A DNA stretch of 64,000 bases from Panthera uncia (lineage: Eukaryota > Chordata > Mammalia > Carnivora > Felidae). The DNA lies in NCBI RefSeq assembly GCF_023721935.1, contig NC_064810.1, positions 59,127,532 through 59,191,531 on the forward strand, read 5' to 3'. Position 1 is the stretch's first letter. Every line of letters begins with the position of its first letter. The notes beneath the pieces are model-generated. The model did not search any database. It had not been told where the DNA came from and saw only the letters and a list, made by a program, of their open reading frames with translations. The position numbers and the translations under genes are program-made. This document shows, in pieces, positions 1 through 11,650 of this stretch.

Positions 1-565
1 AGTAAGCTGAACATAAAAATTCTCTATGACTCACCAATTCTACTAGTAGGTATGTGTATTCTGAATGACATGTGCTACAGTGTTCATAGCAGCATTATTA
101 ATAATGGTCCCAAAACAAAACAGCCCAGATACCCACCAGTAATATATGGTGGGTATGGATAATAGAATGGATAGACAAATTGTGTATGTTCACACAAAAG
201 ATTACTATACTAGCAATGAAAAAAAACAAAACAAAACAAATCATTGCTACTTGTAACAATATCAGTAAATCTCACAGATATAATGTTAAGCAAAAGAAGC
301 CAGACACAGAAGAGTGCATACTTTGATTTCTTTATATAAAGTTCAAAAACAGGCACAACTTATTTATGGACATAGAATCAGCATAGTATTTGCTGTGTGG
401 AGAATTGGGCAGGTAAAGAGTGAGAGCGAACTTTTGGGATGTTGGTAAAGTCTATCTTGATCTGGTACACATGTGTGTTTTCTTTGTGTAAATTCATGGA
501 GCTAGACGTACACTTGAGATTGCAATGGTTATGGTATATCTCAATGAAAATACCAAAAAAAAAAT
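1..565 (+). mobile_element. Old LINE-1 3'-end fragment
   Basis: The text follows the 3' end of an old L1M/HAL1-type element: a stretch like 'gttcatagcagcattatta', then 'tctcacagatataatgtta', 'agaagccagacacagaaga' and 'atataaagttcaaaaacag'. It is strongly diverged, has no open frame, and lies inside a GRAMD1C intron. The subfamily is not resolved. Confidence 0.7.
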
Positions 566-1864
566 ATTCCAGTTAGGAAATTAGTTAGACTCATAAAAAG
601 GATTGCACTGATTATGTGTTAAAAGTTCTATTTTGCTAAACATCTCAAATAAGCTTATAGTTTGAAACTGAATTTATCCTAAATATTCAAAAATATTTTA
701 TAAACCGTGGGAGCACATGGTTTAGATTGCTATAAAACATATAAAACAGCAGCAGCAGAGATTCATGTAAGTTTAATCATTTGACATAGTCAAAGAGAAA
801 GTTATTCTACAGTCAGTTTTAAATATAGTTTATAATTGAGCCACTTTATTAACCATTAGATATTATTCTTTTATTTGAAACTTCTATGTATTCATAGATG
901 ATATCATTGATATGGATTCTAGATACAAAAAATAATTTATTCTTATTCAGAGTAGTATAGCAAAGTGATTTCTAATTGATAGCAATTGAGTCTTGTAATT
1001 AAGAACTCTCTGTTTAAAAAATCATTTTTTTCTGTTCTTCTAGTTTTAAAAATGTGGAATATCTGAGGAATATAAATTTTCCTCTTCACGCAGTAGCTTA
1101 TATTTAACTATATCTCTTCAAAATCTGTTTTGTATTTTCTTGCTATTTATGTCTACCTGGAGAACTTGATATTTCAAAATATTTTTCTTAATTTTCTAAG
1201 ATGATGCTTGTTGATATTGCCCTGTCATGTTTATGGCTGCAAAGACCCCCGAGGAACTAGTATGTTATTCCATGCTGGTACTAAATGAAGTTTGTTCTTT
1301 GACTCACAACTGTACCAGGTGTCTGATATTTATCTAGCTTCAATATGGATGACTGTGTTTGCTATCTGATGTTTTAAATGGCTTTTGGAAGCAAAAGCTT
1401 CTGGCTAATTACAAGTATAGACAGTAATAGGAATGGTGCTGTTTAGACCTACAATTCATCAGAAGTTTTGCCCCCAAAGAGAATCTGCTTACTGTATACC
1501 ATTCTGCTATCTTCTGAAGTTGTTACCTGGTAATCAAAGTTCTATTTCTTGAGAATAGGTTTCAAAGGCTTCTTTTTAAAAATACTAAGAAGTATTTCTT
1601 TTTTCATGAAAAGATTTTGTATAGTCAATTATTTATGAATTTAATTTCAGCACTAAACTAAAATTTCAGCACTACTTGATCTTTTTTTTAAATTAGGGAA
1701 CTTCTAAATAGGTGTTCTTTTAAATCTTTGTTAGCAGTTGTATGACACTGCTTTTGTAATTCAAAACTCAGTTTTAAGTCTTTTTATTCCACTTTTTAAT
1801 TTTGAAAATTATAAACTTTCAGAAAAGTTGCATGAATAGTATAATAAAACCCATATAGCCATTC

Positions 1865-2650
1865 CCAAAATTCACCATTTTTTTTGTTGTTGGGATAAAA
1901 TGTATATAACATAACATATACCATTTTAACCATTTTTAAGTGTTCATTTCAGTAGCATTAAGCACATTGGCATTGTATAATCATCAAAACCATCCATATT
2001 CAGAACTTTTTCATCTTCCCAAACTGCAACTCTGTACTTACTAAAAAATAAATCTCTATTCCTCCTTCTCCCAACTGCTAATGACCACCATTCTACTTTC
2101 TGTCTTTACGAATTTGACTACTTTAAGTACCTCAAATAAGTGGAATCATACAATATTTGTCCCTTTGTGTCTGGCTTATTTCACTTAGCGTGTCTTCAGG
2201 GTTTATCCTTGTAGCATGTGTCAGAATTTCATTCCTTTTTAAGGCTGGATATCATTCCATTCTATGTATATACATATTTTGTGTATCCATTCATATCCAT
2301 TGATGGAGTTTTGAGTTGTTTCTACTTTTTAGTTATTGTGAGTAATACTGCTGTGAACACTGATATACAAATATCTGTTTGAGTCCCTGTTTTCAATTCC
2401 TTTGGGTATATATGTAGAAGTGGACTTACTGGATTCTTAGGTAACTCTGTGGTTGCTTTTTGAGGAATGGCCATACTGTTTTCCATAATGGCTACATCAT
2501 TTTACATTCCCCTCAGAATGGCTGCATCATTTTACATTCTCCCCAGCAATGCATAAAGGTTCCAATTTCTCCATATCCTTGCCAGCACTTGTTATTTTCA
2601 GTCTTTGTGATAACAGCCATCCTAATGGAATGAAGGTTTGCCAATTTTAA
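1865..2650 (-). mobile_element. LINE-1 (L1M-type) 3' end, antisense
   Basis: Reading left to right this is the reverse complement of an L1M 3' end: 'ccattttaaccatttttaag', 'gactactttaagtacctcaa', 'tggaatcatacaatatttg', then ORF2 C-terminal sequence ('ccatactgttttccataatg'). A 30-bp unit is repeated in tandem at 2487-2516 and 2517-2546. There is no intact frame. Confidence 0.8.
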
Positions 2651-3142
2651 AACTTTATTACATCAAAGGATTCATAAAGGATTCTGCAGATCCTGCTTTT
2701 TATTACTTTAATTCAGTATATCAAGTGGCTGATGTGTCCTTTGTACATTGTTGTATTTTAAAAATAATTTCATCCCTGATTTTTTATATCATGATGAGCT
2801 TTACTTAGGTATTGGGGGGCTTGACTAGTCCAAAATGTTGTTAATTATATGATGTTCTGGTACATGAGTCAGTAGGATTGTTGGTAACATTGGTTACAAT
2901 ACAAGTGGAAGACATACTTTTACCCTTGTTAATAGTTTTTTTGTTGAGTAGTGTGCAATTTTATAGCAGAGTCCAATGATACCTTAAAATTATGTTGCTA
3001 ATTAACAATGGAGTATTTGTATAATTTTTTTGAAACAGACTGACATAGGACCAAAATAATTGCTTGAAAAGTATTTTAGAATAAATTTTGTATCTTCTTT
3101 CATGGACAATTAAATTATTTTTTACAGCAAATTCTGTATGGT

Positions 3143-3240
3143 AGGGATGCCTGGCTGGCTCAGTTGGAAGAGCATGCAACTTTTGATCTCGGGGTCATGA
3201 GTTCAAGCTCCATGTTTGGTGTACAGATTATTAAAAATAA
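3143..3240 (+). mobile_element. Old carnivoran tRNA-derived SINE fragment
   Basis: The head 'gatgcctggctggctcagtt' and the box-B-like 'gggtcatgagttcaagctcc' mark a tRNA-derived CAN-type SINE of an older subfamily than the feline copies elsewhere. It has a short body and an A/T-rich tail that runs into the TA microsatellite. Confidence 0.75.
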
Positions 3241-3245
3241 CTAAA

Positions 3246-3248
<3 letters not shown>

Positions 3249-3285
<37 letters not shown>
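3249..3285. repeat. (TA)n microsatellite
   Basis: An uninterrupted run of TA dinucleotides, about 17 units, sits at the tail of the preceding SINE. This is a likely polymorphic locus. Confidence 0.95.
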
Positions 3286-3288
<3 letters not shown>

Positions 3289-3739
3289 CTGTAGGGTAGA
3301 TTCTATAGTTTGTGATACTGCCTTTTGAGTTTAGTTGTAAGATTTTTTTCCACATACTCAAAATGCAGCTTCAGGGTCCCTCAAAAAATCTCAAGGCCTA
3401 GCTGTATGAAAGAAGTTGAGTAAAATTGTCTATATCACAAAGCTTTGCTTCATTTTTTGGTGATGGTTGATAGATTAGATAAGTCTTCTGTATTTTAAGA
3501 TGTTGACAAATAGCAGTCAAGTATACTAATTGCCTAAGTCCATTTGTGTGAACAGCATTAGGTGATTTAGTCAGATCTTTGCAAAAGAGTTCACAATGCC
3601 ATTACCTATACCTACGTAGTCTTTGCCTTGTTAAATGACCTATGCTATGTTCTAAAAATATATTTCTCTTCAAAGTTATTTTTACTCACTGTGTAGTTAT
3701 TAGGAAAATAAGAATTATATATTTATATACATTATTTCA

Positions 3740-3950
3740 TTTTTTAAAATGTTTATTTATTTTTGAGAGAGAGAGAGATAGCGTGTGAGTCTGGGAGGGG
3801 CAGAGTGAGAAGGAGACACAGAATCTGAATCAGGCTCCAGGCTTCTGAGCTGTCAGCACAGAGCCCGACGCCGGGCTTGAACTCATGAACCATGAGATCA
3901 TGACCTGAGCCGAAGTTGGCCACCCCTGAACTGAGCCACCCAGACGCCCC
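3740..3950 (-). mobile_element. Feline tRNA SINE, minus orientation
   Basis: It starts with the reverse-complement tail ('aaaatgtttatttatttttg'), followed by a GA-rich stretch, and ends with the head 'gagccacccagacgcccc'. It is full length but carries several CpG losses and a small deletion near the head, so it is moderately old. Confidence 0.92.
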
Positions 3951-4499
3951 TAAGAGAGAATTTTTAACAAGATCTTGCCATTAATACAGAGATTATCCTA
4001 TAGCTTTCTCAACTTGGAAAAGGTTATGTCATTACATTTCATAGCCCCCTTATTGATTAAAGATTTTGACAGATAAGCCATTAACATTACATGATTTCTC
4101 ATTACATGATTTTTCCACAAGTTGGGATCAAGGTCTTATTGTTGCATAATGGCAAATGTCTTCCAAGGTTTGTCTCAATGATGGGAATGTTAAAGTGTTG
4201 TTCTGTTTCTGTTTAATAAGGTTGGTGCCAATATTTCTCTTCACAGGTACTGGGGACTTTAAAATGAAGCCTACAGATGAAACAACTTTTAATTTTCTTT
4301 TCTAAAGAAAAGAAAGTGTGTTAATAGACAACAATTTAGAAGTAAATGGATCAAAGATGGGGAATATGTCACATACAAGAAGAGGGCCTTACATTTAATT
4401 TTACTATTCTTTAATGTTAAAATGATAACACTGTCAAAAGGATATTAGGACTGGTCAAAAATAAAAATTTAAATAATTAAAAACTACTTCTTTCCATTA

Positions 4500-4907
4500 A
4501 TCATTGGGGAAATGCAAATCAAAACCACAGTGAAATACCCCACACACCTATCAGAATGGCTGGAATCAAAAACACAAGGAATAACAAGTGTTGTTGAAGA
4601 TGTGGAGAAAAAGGAACCCTCGTGCACTGTTGGTGGGAGTGCAAAATGGCACAGCCACTATGTAAAACAGTATGGAGGTTCCTCAAAAAATTAAAAATAG
4701 AATTACCATTGATTCAGTAATTCCACTACTGGATTTTTACCCAAAGAAAATGAAAACATCAATTCAAAAAGATATATGCACCCCGTGTTTATTGCAGCAT
4801 TATTTACAACAGCAAAGATCTGGAAGCAACCAAGGTGTCCATCAACAGATGAATGGATAAAGAAGAGGTGATGATGGTGTTGGTGTGTCTGTGTGTGTGT
4901 ATGTATA

Positions 4908-4953
<46 letters not shown>

Positions 4954-5325
4954 GGAATATTGCCCAGCCATAAAAAAAGGAATGGGATTTTGCCCTTTCC
5001 AATAACATGGATGAACCTGGAAGGTATTAATGCAAAGTGAAATAAGACAGAGAAAGGCAAATACCATATGATCTCACTCATATGTGGAATTTAAGAAAAC
5101 AGAAGAAAAAACAAAAAGACAAATAAAACCCCAGACTCAAATACAGAGAACAAGCTGGTGGTAACTGGAGGGGAGGTGTTTGGGGGGATGGGTGAAATAG
5201 GTGAAGGGGATTAAGAGTACATTTACCATGATGAGCACTGGGTAAAGTATAGAACTGTTAAGTCATTTTTTTGTACACCTGAAACTAATACAACACTGTA
5301 TGTTAATTATACTTTAAAAAAGCCC
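4500..5325 (+). mobile_element. Carnivoran LINE-1 3' end with internal (TG)n
   Basis: This is the C-terminal end of L1 ORF2 plus the 3' UTR. Landmarks are 'aatgcaaatcaaaaccacag', 'gtatggaggttcctcaaaa', 'aacatggatgaacctggaag', 'accatatgatctcactcata' and the 3' end 'tgtatgttaattatacttta'. A TG microsatellite interrupts it at about 4888-4950. Frames are broken. It ends about 70 bp before the first visible GRAMD1C exon. Confidence 0.88.
4888..4950. repeat. (TG)n microsatellite
   Basis: TG-rich tract containing a long pure TG run at about 4912-4950, embedded in the L1 3' end. Confidence 0.93.
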
Positions 5326-5396
5326 TACCTCTGATTCCATTTCAAGTCATACTCTTCAGAGTTTTAGAACCAACTCTTTACGTTTGCTGTGATTAG

Positions 5397-5515
5397 ATGT
5401 AGTGTCCACCCCTTGGAAAGTAGAACCTGGAGGTGATCAACTGAGAACCATGACCTACACTATAATCCTTAATAATCCACTTACTGGAAAGTGCACCACT
5501 GCCACTGAAAAGCAG
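5397..5515 (+). CDS. GRAMD1C: GRAMD1C exon, VASt domain part 1
   Basis: The acceptor is 'gattag|AT' and the donor 'AAGCAG|gtatgt'. The first two bases complete a codon from the missing upstream exon, and the exon then reads VVSTPWKVEPGGDQLRT..., ending on a whole codon (CAG). The stretch 'MTYTIILNNPLTGK' corresponds to a beta-strand region of the VASt fold. 119 bp, 39 full codons. Confidence 0.93.
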
Positions 5516-5899
5516 GTATGTTTCCTCCATCAGTATTCCAAAAGAATCATATATGTGGGAAGAGAGAAACCTGTCATTGTCCCCAGTTAACAAGACAATT
5601 TTAAGAAATAAATGGCAAAACAAAAGGGAGGAGAAACTATTACAGATTAAAAAAGACTGAAGAGGCATATCAACCAAATCAACCAACCCTAATTCAAACA
5701 AACCAACTAAAAATATATTTAGGAGATTTAAGGAATTACTAATTTTTTACATATATTAATGGTATTGTAGCTGTATTTTAAAGAAAAGAATATCTTTTAA
5801 AGAGACACACTGAAGAAATAAAGAGATACACTGGAATATTTATGAATAAAATTATTCTGATATCTGGGGTATCCTTTAAAAGTAATCTAGCCAGGGAGA

Positions 5900-6065
5900 G
5901 CATGGTGGTAGACGGAGGGAATGTGGGGATGGGGTACAGATGAAGCAGGACTGGCCAAGAGTTAACGTTGTTGAAGCTGGCTGTTGAGTTTATGAGGGTT
6001 CATTATACCTCATTTCTACTCGTGTGTATGTTTTAACTTTTCCATAATAAATGGTTTAATAAAGA
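5900..6065 (+). mobile_element. Old L1M-like 3' end
   Basis: The pattern 'gagggttcattatacctcat' followed by 'cttttccataataaatggtt' is typical of the 3' end of ancient L1M copies. It is short and diverged, and the subfamily is uncertain. Confidence 0.5.
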
Positions 6066-6483
6066 ACACTACTGGAATCCAATATACGGGATCATGCCAA
6101 GAGTTATAGCCAAATAACTAGAGGGGTGCTGTGATGTATGGGAAGAGATGATAAGATATTCAGTGCTCTACTCTGGCCAGTGTGGCACTGTCTTTATAGT
6201 AGAGTTTGTGTTTGACCAATTTATGTTGAGGTATAGTGTATCTGTTCTGCAAATAGTTAGAAAATATCTTAACATCTGAACGAGTTATGCTATTATGGTT
6301 TTTGTCCAGTGTTTAAAAGGACTTATTTAAGAAAAGTTTGGTATTTTGACATTGGAGAATCTTTGATAATGTTACAGGATAGGTTGAAAGGGTATGGTTA
6401 AAATGAGGAAGGTTTGGCCAGTAACCACTCCAAATCCTGTTAAGGTAGGCAGTGTTTTCTTTGGTTGTCCCCTTTCTTCATTA

Positions 6484-6698
6484 AAAAAAATTTTTTTTTA
6501 ACATTTTTATTTATTTTTGAGAGATAGAGACAGAGCATGAGAGGGGGAGGGGCAGAGAGAGAGGTAGACACAGAATCCAAAGAATGCTCCAGGATCTAAG
6601 CTGTCGGCAAAGAGCCTGATGCGGGGCTCAAACCCAAGAACCACAAGATCATGACCTGAGCCAAAGTCACACACCTAACTGAGCCACCCAGGTGCCCC
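6484..6698 (-). mobile_element. Feline tRNA SINE, minus orientation
   Basis: The A-tail is seen as 'aaaaaaaattttttttt' followed by 'atttttatttatttttgaga'. The GA-rich body and the head 'gagccacccaggtgcccc' close it at 6698. Full length, with moderate divergence. Confidence 0.93.
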
Positions 6699-7085
6699 AA
6701 ACTTCCTTCACTTTTTTGGTGAAGGGTGATTGTTAAATTTTTATGAATTTTGGGGTGGGTCTTTGCTTCATCCAGTTTGAATTTTAAATTGTTCCCCTAT
6801 CAGGAACATTTAAAAATTTTTATAAACTAATGACATACATAAGAGACTTCCTCCTCATACCTAAAAGAAGGAAAAAATAATGGTACAATGAAATGACAGG
6901 CAAAAAATACTCTTTCTGCAGGTCCCATCTTCTCAATTCATAGATTGCGTAGCCAACATGAAGGCTCTTCTGGGTTTGGCTTCTCATGTCTTTTGTAATT
7001 TTAGTATATGTGTTCTAAATTGGCAAGGAATTTGATATATTAAACTTGAACATGCAAAAAAAAATGTTTAATCTTATTTTGACAG

Positions 7086-7228
7086 ACACTGTATAAAGAA
7101 AGTCGGGAAGCACAATTTTATTTGGTAGATTCAGAAGTACTGACACATGATGTTCCCTACCATGATTACTTCTATACCCTGAACAGATACCATATCATCC
7201 GATCCTCAAAACAGAAATGCCGGCTGAG
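7086..7228 (+). CDS. GRAMD1C: GRAMD1C exon, VASt domain part 2
   Basis: The acceptor is 'ttgacag|ACAC' and the donor 'CTGAG|gtgagc'. In phase 0 it reads TLYKESREAQFYLVDSE... then LTHDVPYHDYFYTLNRY, the most conserved block of the VASt domain, and ends in a split Arg codon (AG|A). 143 bp. Confidence 0.95.
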
Positions 7229-8020
7229 GTGAGCTATCGTAAATGAATATCGTAAATGAAATATTAGTCAGGATAGGTGAGATTTTATTCTGGAATATGT
7301 CAATCCTAAAATCTTAGCAGTAGCCTTAGACAACCAAGCTTTATTTCTTGCTCAAATTATATGACCACCAGTGGTCAGCAGAGGGGTGGAGCTCCTTACT
7401 CAAGGTCACAAGCTGATGAACACTTTGACATTCTGTAGCTGCACCATCCAGAATATGTGTTGTTTCAGTTGCTACAGGAAAAGAGAGTTCTAGAACTGTG
7501 TTCACCGTCCAGTGGCCAAAACTAGTCACAGGACCCTGTTTTATGTCAAGGCAGCTGTGAGTTCTTGAGGAGCACATGGTGAGCACATTGCTGCAATGGA
7601 AATAAGAAATGTTGGTGTATTAAAGATAGTGATGTGCCACCATGTGCTTTGCCTGGTCTTAGTTAATGTAGTTACTTTTACCTAATTTATGACCACTACA
7701 GATTTTTTTATACAAGGCATTTAGAAAACTTAGAATTTATTTTGAGCCTTTATTGCTGTTTAAGTAAAGAAAATTCAGGGCTAGAGAAAGGAAAAAATAA
7801 AATGCCAAGTACTTAGAAGGAAAATTTCATGAAATTATTAGCAGCATATAGTAATTTTCTAAAAAATTGTCATCAGTGCATAAATTTTCTTTCATAGTCT
7901 TAATGACTTTGAGTCCTTTGGCTTTCCAGTGGACATATCTTACATTTAGATTATAAATACAACTATAATAGAACTAAATTCTATCCTTTAAGTAAGCTGT
8001 TTTCCTCCGTATTTTATTAG
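7229..8020 (+). other. GRAMD1C: GRAMD1C intron
   Basis: I recognise no repeat and no coding signal in these 792 bases. A short open frame on the minus strand (7341-7586) has no supporting features. Confidence 0.7.
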
Positions 8021-8124
8021 AGTTTCTACAGATGTGAAGTACAGAAAACAACCATGGGCCATTATCAAATCTCTAATTGAAAAGAATTCCTGGAGTTCAT
8101 TGGAGGACTATTTCAGACAGCTTG
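8021..8124 (+). CDS. GRAMD1C: GRAMD1C exon, end of VASt domain
   Basis: The acceptor is 'ttttattag|AG' and the donor 'CTTG|gtttgt', a weaker, non-consensus 5' splice site (GTTTGT). The exon reads VSTDVKYRKQPWAIIKSLIE then KNSWSSLEDYFRQL, the helical end of the VASt domain, and stops in a split Glu codon (G|AA). 104 bp. Confidence 0.93.
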
Positions 8125-8279
8125 GTTTGTAAATTTCTTGGTTTATCTATTTTTGTAAAGATATCAACAAAACAGATTGATAACCTCATTTGGATTCACA
8201 GCAGATGACGTTGAATTGACTCCCACTGAAGTGATCCTAACTACCTGACTTGGAATTTGGAAACTTTAATTTTCATTGG

Positions 8280-8462
8280 TCTAACAAACATTCATATTAT
8301 GCTTATTATATGCCCGACATGTTCTGCATGCTTTATAAATATCAACCTATTACAATACTGTGCAGTAGGTACTATTATTTTTTTTTCTATTTTACTAAAG
8401 AATAAATATTGAAACAGAGAGAGAGGTTAAGTGACTTGTCCAAGATCACACAGTGAGGAGCT
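8280..8462 (+). mobile_element. MIR element
   Basis: The core shows 'tattatatgcccgacatgtt' followed by 'cagtaggtactattattt', 'gagaggttaagtgacttgtc' and 'caagatcacacagtgagga', the conserved MIR central and 3' motifs. It is an ancient, diverged copy. Confidence 0.8.
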
Positions 8463-9366
8463 GTCACTCCCTGCAAGGAGCCAAGAAGGCTGACTGTAGT
8501 GAGAAACTGCATAACTTATCACAAATATGCACTTGATGTTCCTTGGTGGCCTCACCTCTACCCCGCAATCCTTATCAATGCAGCTTCCTTGGGTTTATGC
8601 AGGCCCACTTAGCAATGGTAACACGTACGTGTATGGATTTGGTGGAGGTAGGGACTAGACTGGGGAAGTGATATAGTTCTGTTTGGATATTCCTTAAAAT
8701 AAAACATGAGAAAAAAAATATATATATACATAAACATAATTAATTCTGGTTAAAGAAAAGCTGGGGTCAGTCAACTCAGGGTAAAGTAAGGCTTGATTAT
8801 CTAGTTTGTTGGTTATTTTTCTTGCTCTTCTCTCTTGGCTATTCATTATTAAACTCCTAATCAGGAGCAAAGAAAATGTTATTCAAAAATTAGTTTGGCC
8901 ACTGGATAATGAGCTTCTAATAAAAAATCTGGTGAAGGAAAGGTCAAAAAAAAAAAGACAAAAATGAGGTTTTTAGGTTGTTTGCAGATTTTTCTTACCA
9001 GTACTTATTTTTTGCAAACCCTCATTTATAAACTAGAACTATTATATGCTCCTCCTTCCTTTGATATTGACCATCAAGTACCACAGTCTTTCTTGGAAAT
9101 CCTTCTAATGATCCAGTGTAAGTGGGTAGCCTGTTGTTTCCATAACTGAAATCATTATGTTAATATTTAATATAGCACATGGTGAATTTGCTCTGATGAT
9201 TCCATCATTTATTAATACAGTTCATTCTTCCTAGAATAGTGAAGCCTCATTATAGGATCACTTTATCCTCCAAAACTTTTTATTAATAGTAAGGTTTGAA
9301 TCTAGGCCACAAGAGCCTAAGTAATAGTTAAAGAAAGTTACCAAGGCTTTAAAAAAACAAACTGAA

Positions 9367-9585
9367 GGGGCGCCTGGGTGGCTCAGTCAGTTAAGTGTCC
9401 GACTTTGGCTCAGGTCGTGATCTCACGGTTCATGATCTCATGATTTGTGGGTTTGAGCCCCACATCAGGCTCAGAGCCTGGAGCCTGCTTTGGATTCTGT
9501 GTCTCCCTCTCTCTCTGTTCTTCCCCTGCTCACGCTCTCTGTGTCTCTCAAAATAAATAAAACAATTTAAAAAAATTAAAAACAA
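9367..9585 (+). mobile_element. Feline tRNA SINE, plus orientation
   Basis: The head is 'ggggcgcctgggtggctcag', followed by 'cgtgatctcacggttcatga', the body 'ctcagagcctggagcctgct', the CT-rich region and an A-rich tail ('caaaataaataaaacaattt'). Complete. Confidence 0.95.
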
Positions 9586-9676
9586 AACTGAAAACAAAAC
9601 AATCCCCTCCCTACCCTCACATCTTATAGTCAAGAAGGTTTCTCTGCTGTCTAAAGATTTTTTTTTTCCTTCTTAG

Positions 9677-9853
9677 AATCAAACTTATTAATGGAAGAAT
9701 CTGTGTTAAATCAGTCCGTTGAAGACGCTGGAAAACTTAGTGGCTTACGAAGGAGAAGGCGAACATTCAACCGAACAGCAGAAACAGTTCCTAAACTTTC
9801 TTCTCAGCGCTCTTCTGGAGATGTGGGCTTGGATGCCAAAGGGGATATTTCAG
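9677..9853 (+). CDS. GRAMD1C: GRAMD1C exon, linker with polybasic stretch
   Basis: The acceptor is 'ttcttag|AATC' after a long T-rich tract, and the donor is 'TTTCAG|gtagct'. The exon encodes the linker between the VASt domain and the membrane anchor. It includes LSGLRRRRRTFNRTAE, with five consecutive arginines, and a Ser-rich segment (KLSSQRSSGDVGLDAKGDIS). It ends in a split Gly codon. 177 bp. Confidence 0.94.
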
Positions 9854-10939
9854 GTAGCTATTATGTAGTAAACAGATGGAAGATTTTAGTTTACTTATGA
9901 AGCAGTATACATCTCTTGTTTATAGGACACATCAGAAAGGAGGTTTCCCTTTTTCCTCTCCTTTTCTGATCATGTTTATCAAACTCGGACTTCCTTCAGT
10001 ATAACTAATATGTAAGTGTAAAGAAGCAGTTGCAAAATGGCAGGCATATGGCCAATAGAGGTGTTTTATTTGGCCCACATGATATTTTAAAAGGTGGGAG
10101 TTTTTATGTAAAAACTCACATCTGACAGCTCTGGACCCAAATCTCTTCACAGTAACAGTTGCTGGAGCTTAGTAGAAGCTGTGCCATTAGAGCATGTGCT
10201 CCCAAGTCACCAGTCCCCACCACTGTCCCTGGCTGCTGGCTGCTTCATTCTGTTAACTTCCTACCTAGCATTTACAGACATTTGACTTCTAACCCTTGAA
10301 AGTACTAAACTGATGATATGCTTTCAGTCCTTCTGTACCTGTCAGGTCCAACCCAGCAAATTGCAAAGATGGAATTTGACTCTTATCATCCCCATTCTCA
10401 AATTTGAAGACATCTTGCCTCTACTCTTACTCCCTTTCTCTTAGAACTATAAAACTGTCATCCTCATTCTACATTATCAAATCCTCTTCTAAGGCTTATA
10501 TCTTAGTGTGAATGTTTATTTACTATTTAAATTTAAGCTCTTTAGTTTTGGAATTTAAAAGTTTGGGCAACAGAGAACAGGTGAGGGTGATTAAAAAAAT
10601 TAAGGAGGGAAGCATTGTATATAAACCCAGTTCAAATATTATTTGCAGAGATGGAACTTCACTAGAGATCATACGTGATGTATTGAATTGCTTGTTTATT
10701 TAAGTAAATTAATTGTAATGTAGGCCAAACATAGGTTTTCTTTTCATACATTAGTTTCACATTAGTCAGGATATTAGAAATCAAAAAAAGGGTGCTGGGA
10801 ATTCATCCTATATCAAGTTATTTTTACAATTCATGTACAAAATTTCTTCTCCATTTTTTTTCAAGTGAAGTTAAATTTTAACCAGTGTTAATCACAATCC
10901 TGTTCTAATGTAAGTTTTTTGTGTGTTTGTGATCTGCAG
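9854..10939 (+). other. GRAMD1C: GRAMD1C intron
   Basis: No recognised mobile element and no coding signal. A small frame at 10512-10703 lacks any sign of being real. Confidence 0.7.
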
Positions 10940-10997
10940 GAAAGAAAAAGGAAATGGAAATCTGTAATACTGCTCTTATTGTGGTGATGAGTATTTT
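10940..10997 (+). CDS. GRAMD1C: GRAMD1C exon, start of transmembrane segment
   Basis: The acceptor is 'gatctgcag|GA' and the donor 'TATTTT|gtaagt'. It reads GKKKEMEICNTALIVVMSI, a basic juxtamembrane patch followed by the first half of the hydrophobic anchor, and splits a Phe codon. 58 bp. Confidence 0.93.
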
Positions 10998-11109
10998 GTA
11001 AGTATTTGTTTTGCATGCTTATTTTGCTTGTGCCTTCACTTATCTTTTAATGGTTTCCAAAAGGATTTGAATGCATTTGTATGTTATTGTGTAGAAATTG
11101 CCACTATTT

Positions 11110-11290
11110 GAGGCGCCTGGGTAGCTCAGTCGATTAAATATTCCACTTCAGCTCAGGTCATGATCTCGCAGTTGGTGAGTTCAAGCCCTGCGTGGGGCTC
11201 TGTGCTGACAGCTTAGAGCTTGAGTCCTGCTTTGGATTCTGTGTCTTCCTCTCTCCCTGCCCCTCCCCTGCTCATGCTCTGTCTCTTATA
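11110..11290 (+). mobile_element. Feline tRNA SINE, plus orientation, 3' tail missing
   Basis: The head 'aggcgcctgggtagctcagt' leads into 'gatctcgcagttggtgagtt' and the CT-rich region. The copy stops at 'catgctctgtctctta' without the usual A-rich tail. Confidence 0.9.
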
Positions 11291-11504
11291 TACTTCAGTC
11301 TGACAGTTTTTGATGTATGATTTTCAGGAGAATTATTAAATCTGAGGGAATACCCCAAGTACACATTCAATAAATGTTTTGTTTTTCAAAAATTAATCTG
11401 ATTTATTTCTACCATCATAGGTTTTTACTGGAAGTTCCATAGATTTAAAGAGAATATTTATATATGCAGGCTGGTGAAATGCCAATAGTGCTATTTTGCT
11501 CTAT

Positions 11505-11650
11505 CTGATTAGACCAATGATCCTTACCCTCTAGGATCACTTGTGAAAATGCAGATTTCTAGGCCTGAGTGCCAGAGATTGGGTCAGAAGGTCTCGAGCA
11601 GTGAGCAAGAACCTCAGAGTATTCTATAGGAATCTACTTAGGCAGACATA
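11505..11650 (+). mobile_element. MER5-like hAT fragment (tentative)
   Basis: 'gaccaatgatccttaccctc', 'atcacttgtgaaaatgcaga' and 'gcctgagtgccagagattgg' resemble the internal part of non-autonomous hAT elements of the MER5 group. It is diverged, and the terminal repeats are not clear. Confidence 0.4.

Larger units (their letters stand above)
1..5396 (+). other. GRAMD1C: GRAMD1C intron (partial, upstream of first visible exon)
   Basis: The window opens inside an intron of GRAMD1C. I looked for the preceding VASt and GRAM-domain exons and found none, so they lie to the left. The intron holds an L1 3' fragment (1-565), AT-rich unique-looking DNA (566-1860), a minus-strand L1 3' end (1865-2650), an old tRNA SINE with a TA microsatellite (3143-3285), a minus SINE (3740-3950) and a plus L1 3' end with a TG microsatellite (4500-5325). 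No other feature is supported. Confidence 0.75.
5516..7085 (+). other. GRAMD1C: GRAMD1C intron
   Basis: It contains an L1M-like 3' end at about 5900-6065 ('ttttccataataaatggttt') and a minus-strand feline SINE at 6484-6698. The remainder is unremarkable AT-rich DNA. Confidence 0.8.
8125..9676 (+). other. GRAMD1C: GRAMD1C intron
   Basis: It holds a MIR element (8280-8462) and a plus-strand feline SINE (9367-9585). The rest is unremarkable. Confidence 0.75.

Noticed and set aside
4703..5081. His-Thr repeat open frames on the minus strand
   Set aside because: They come from the TG microsatellite inside an L1 3' end.
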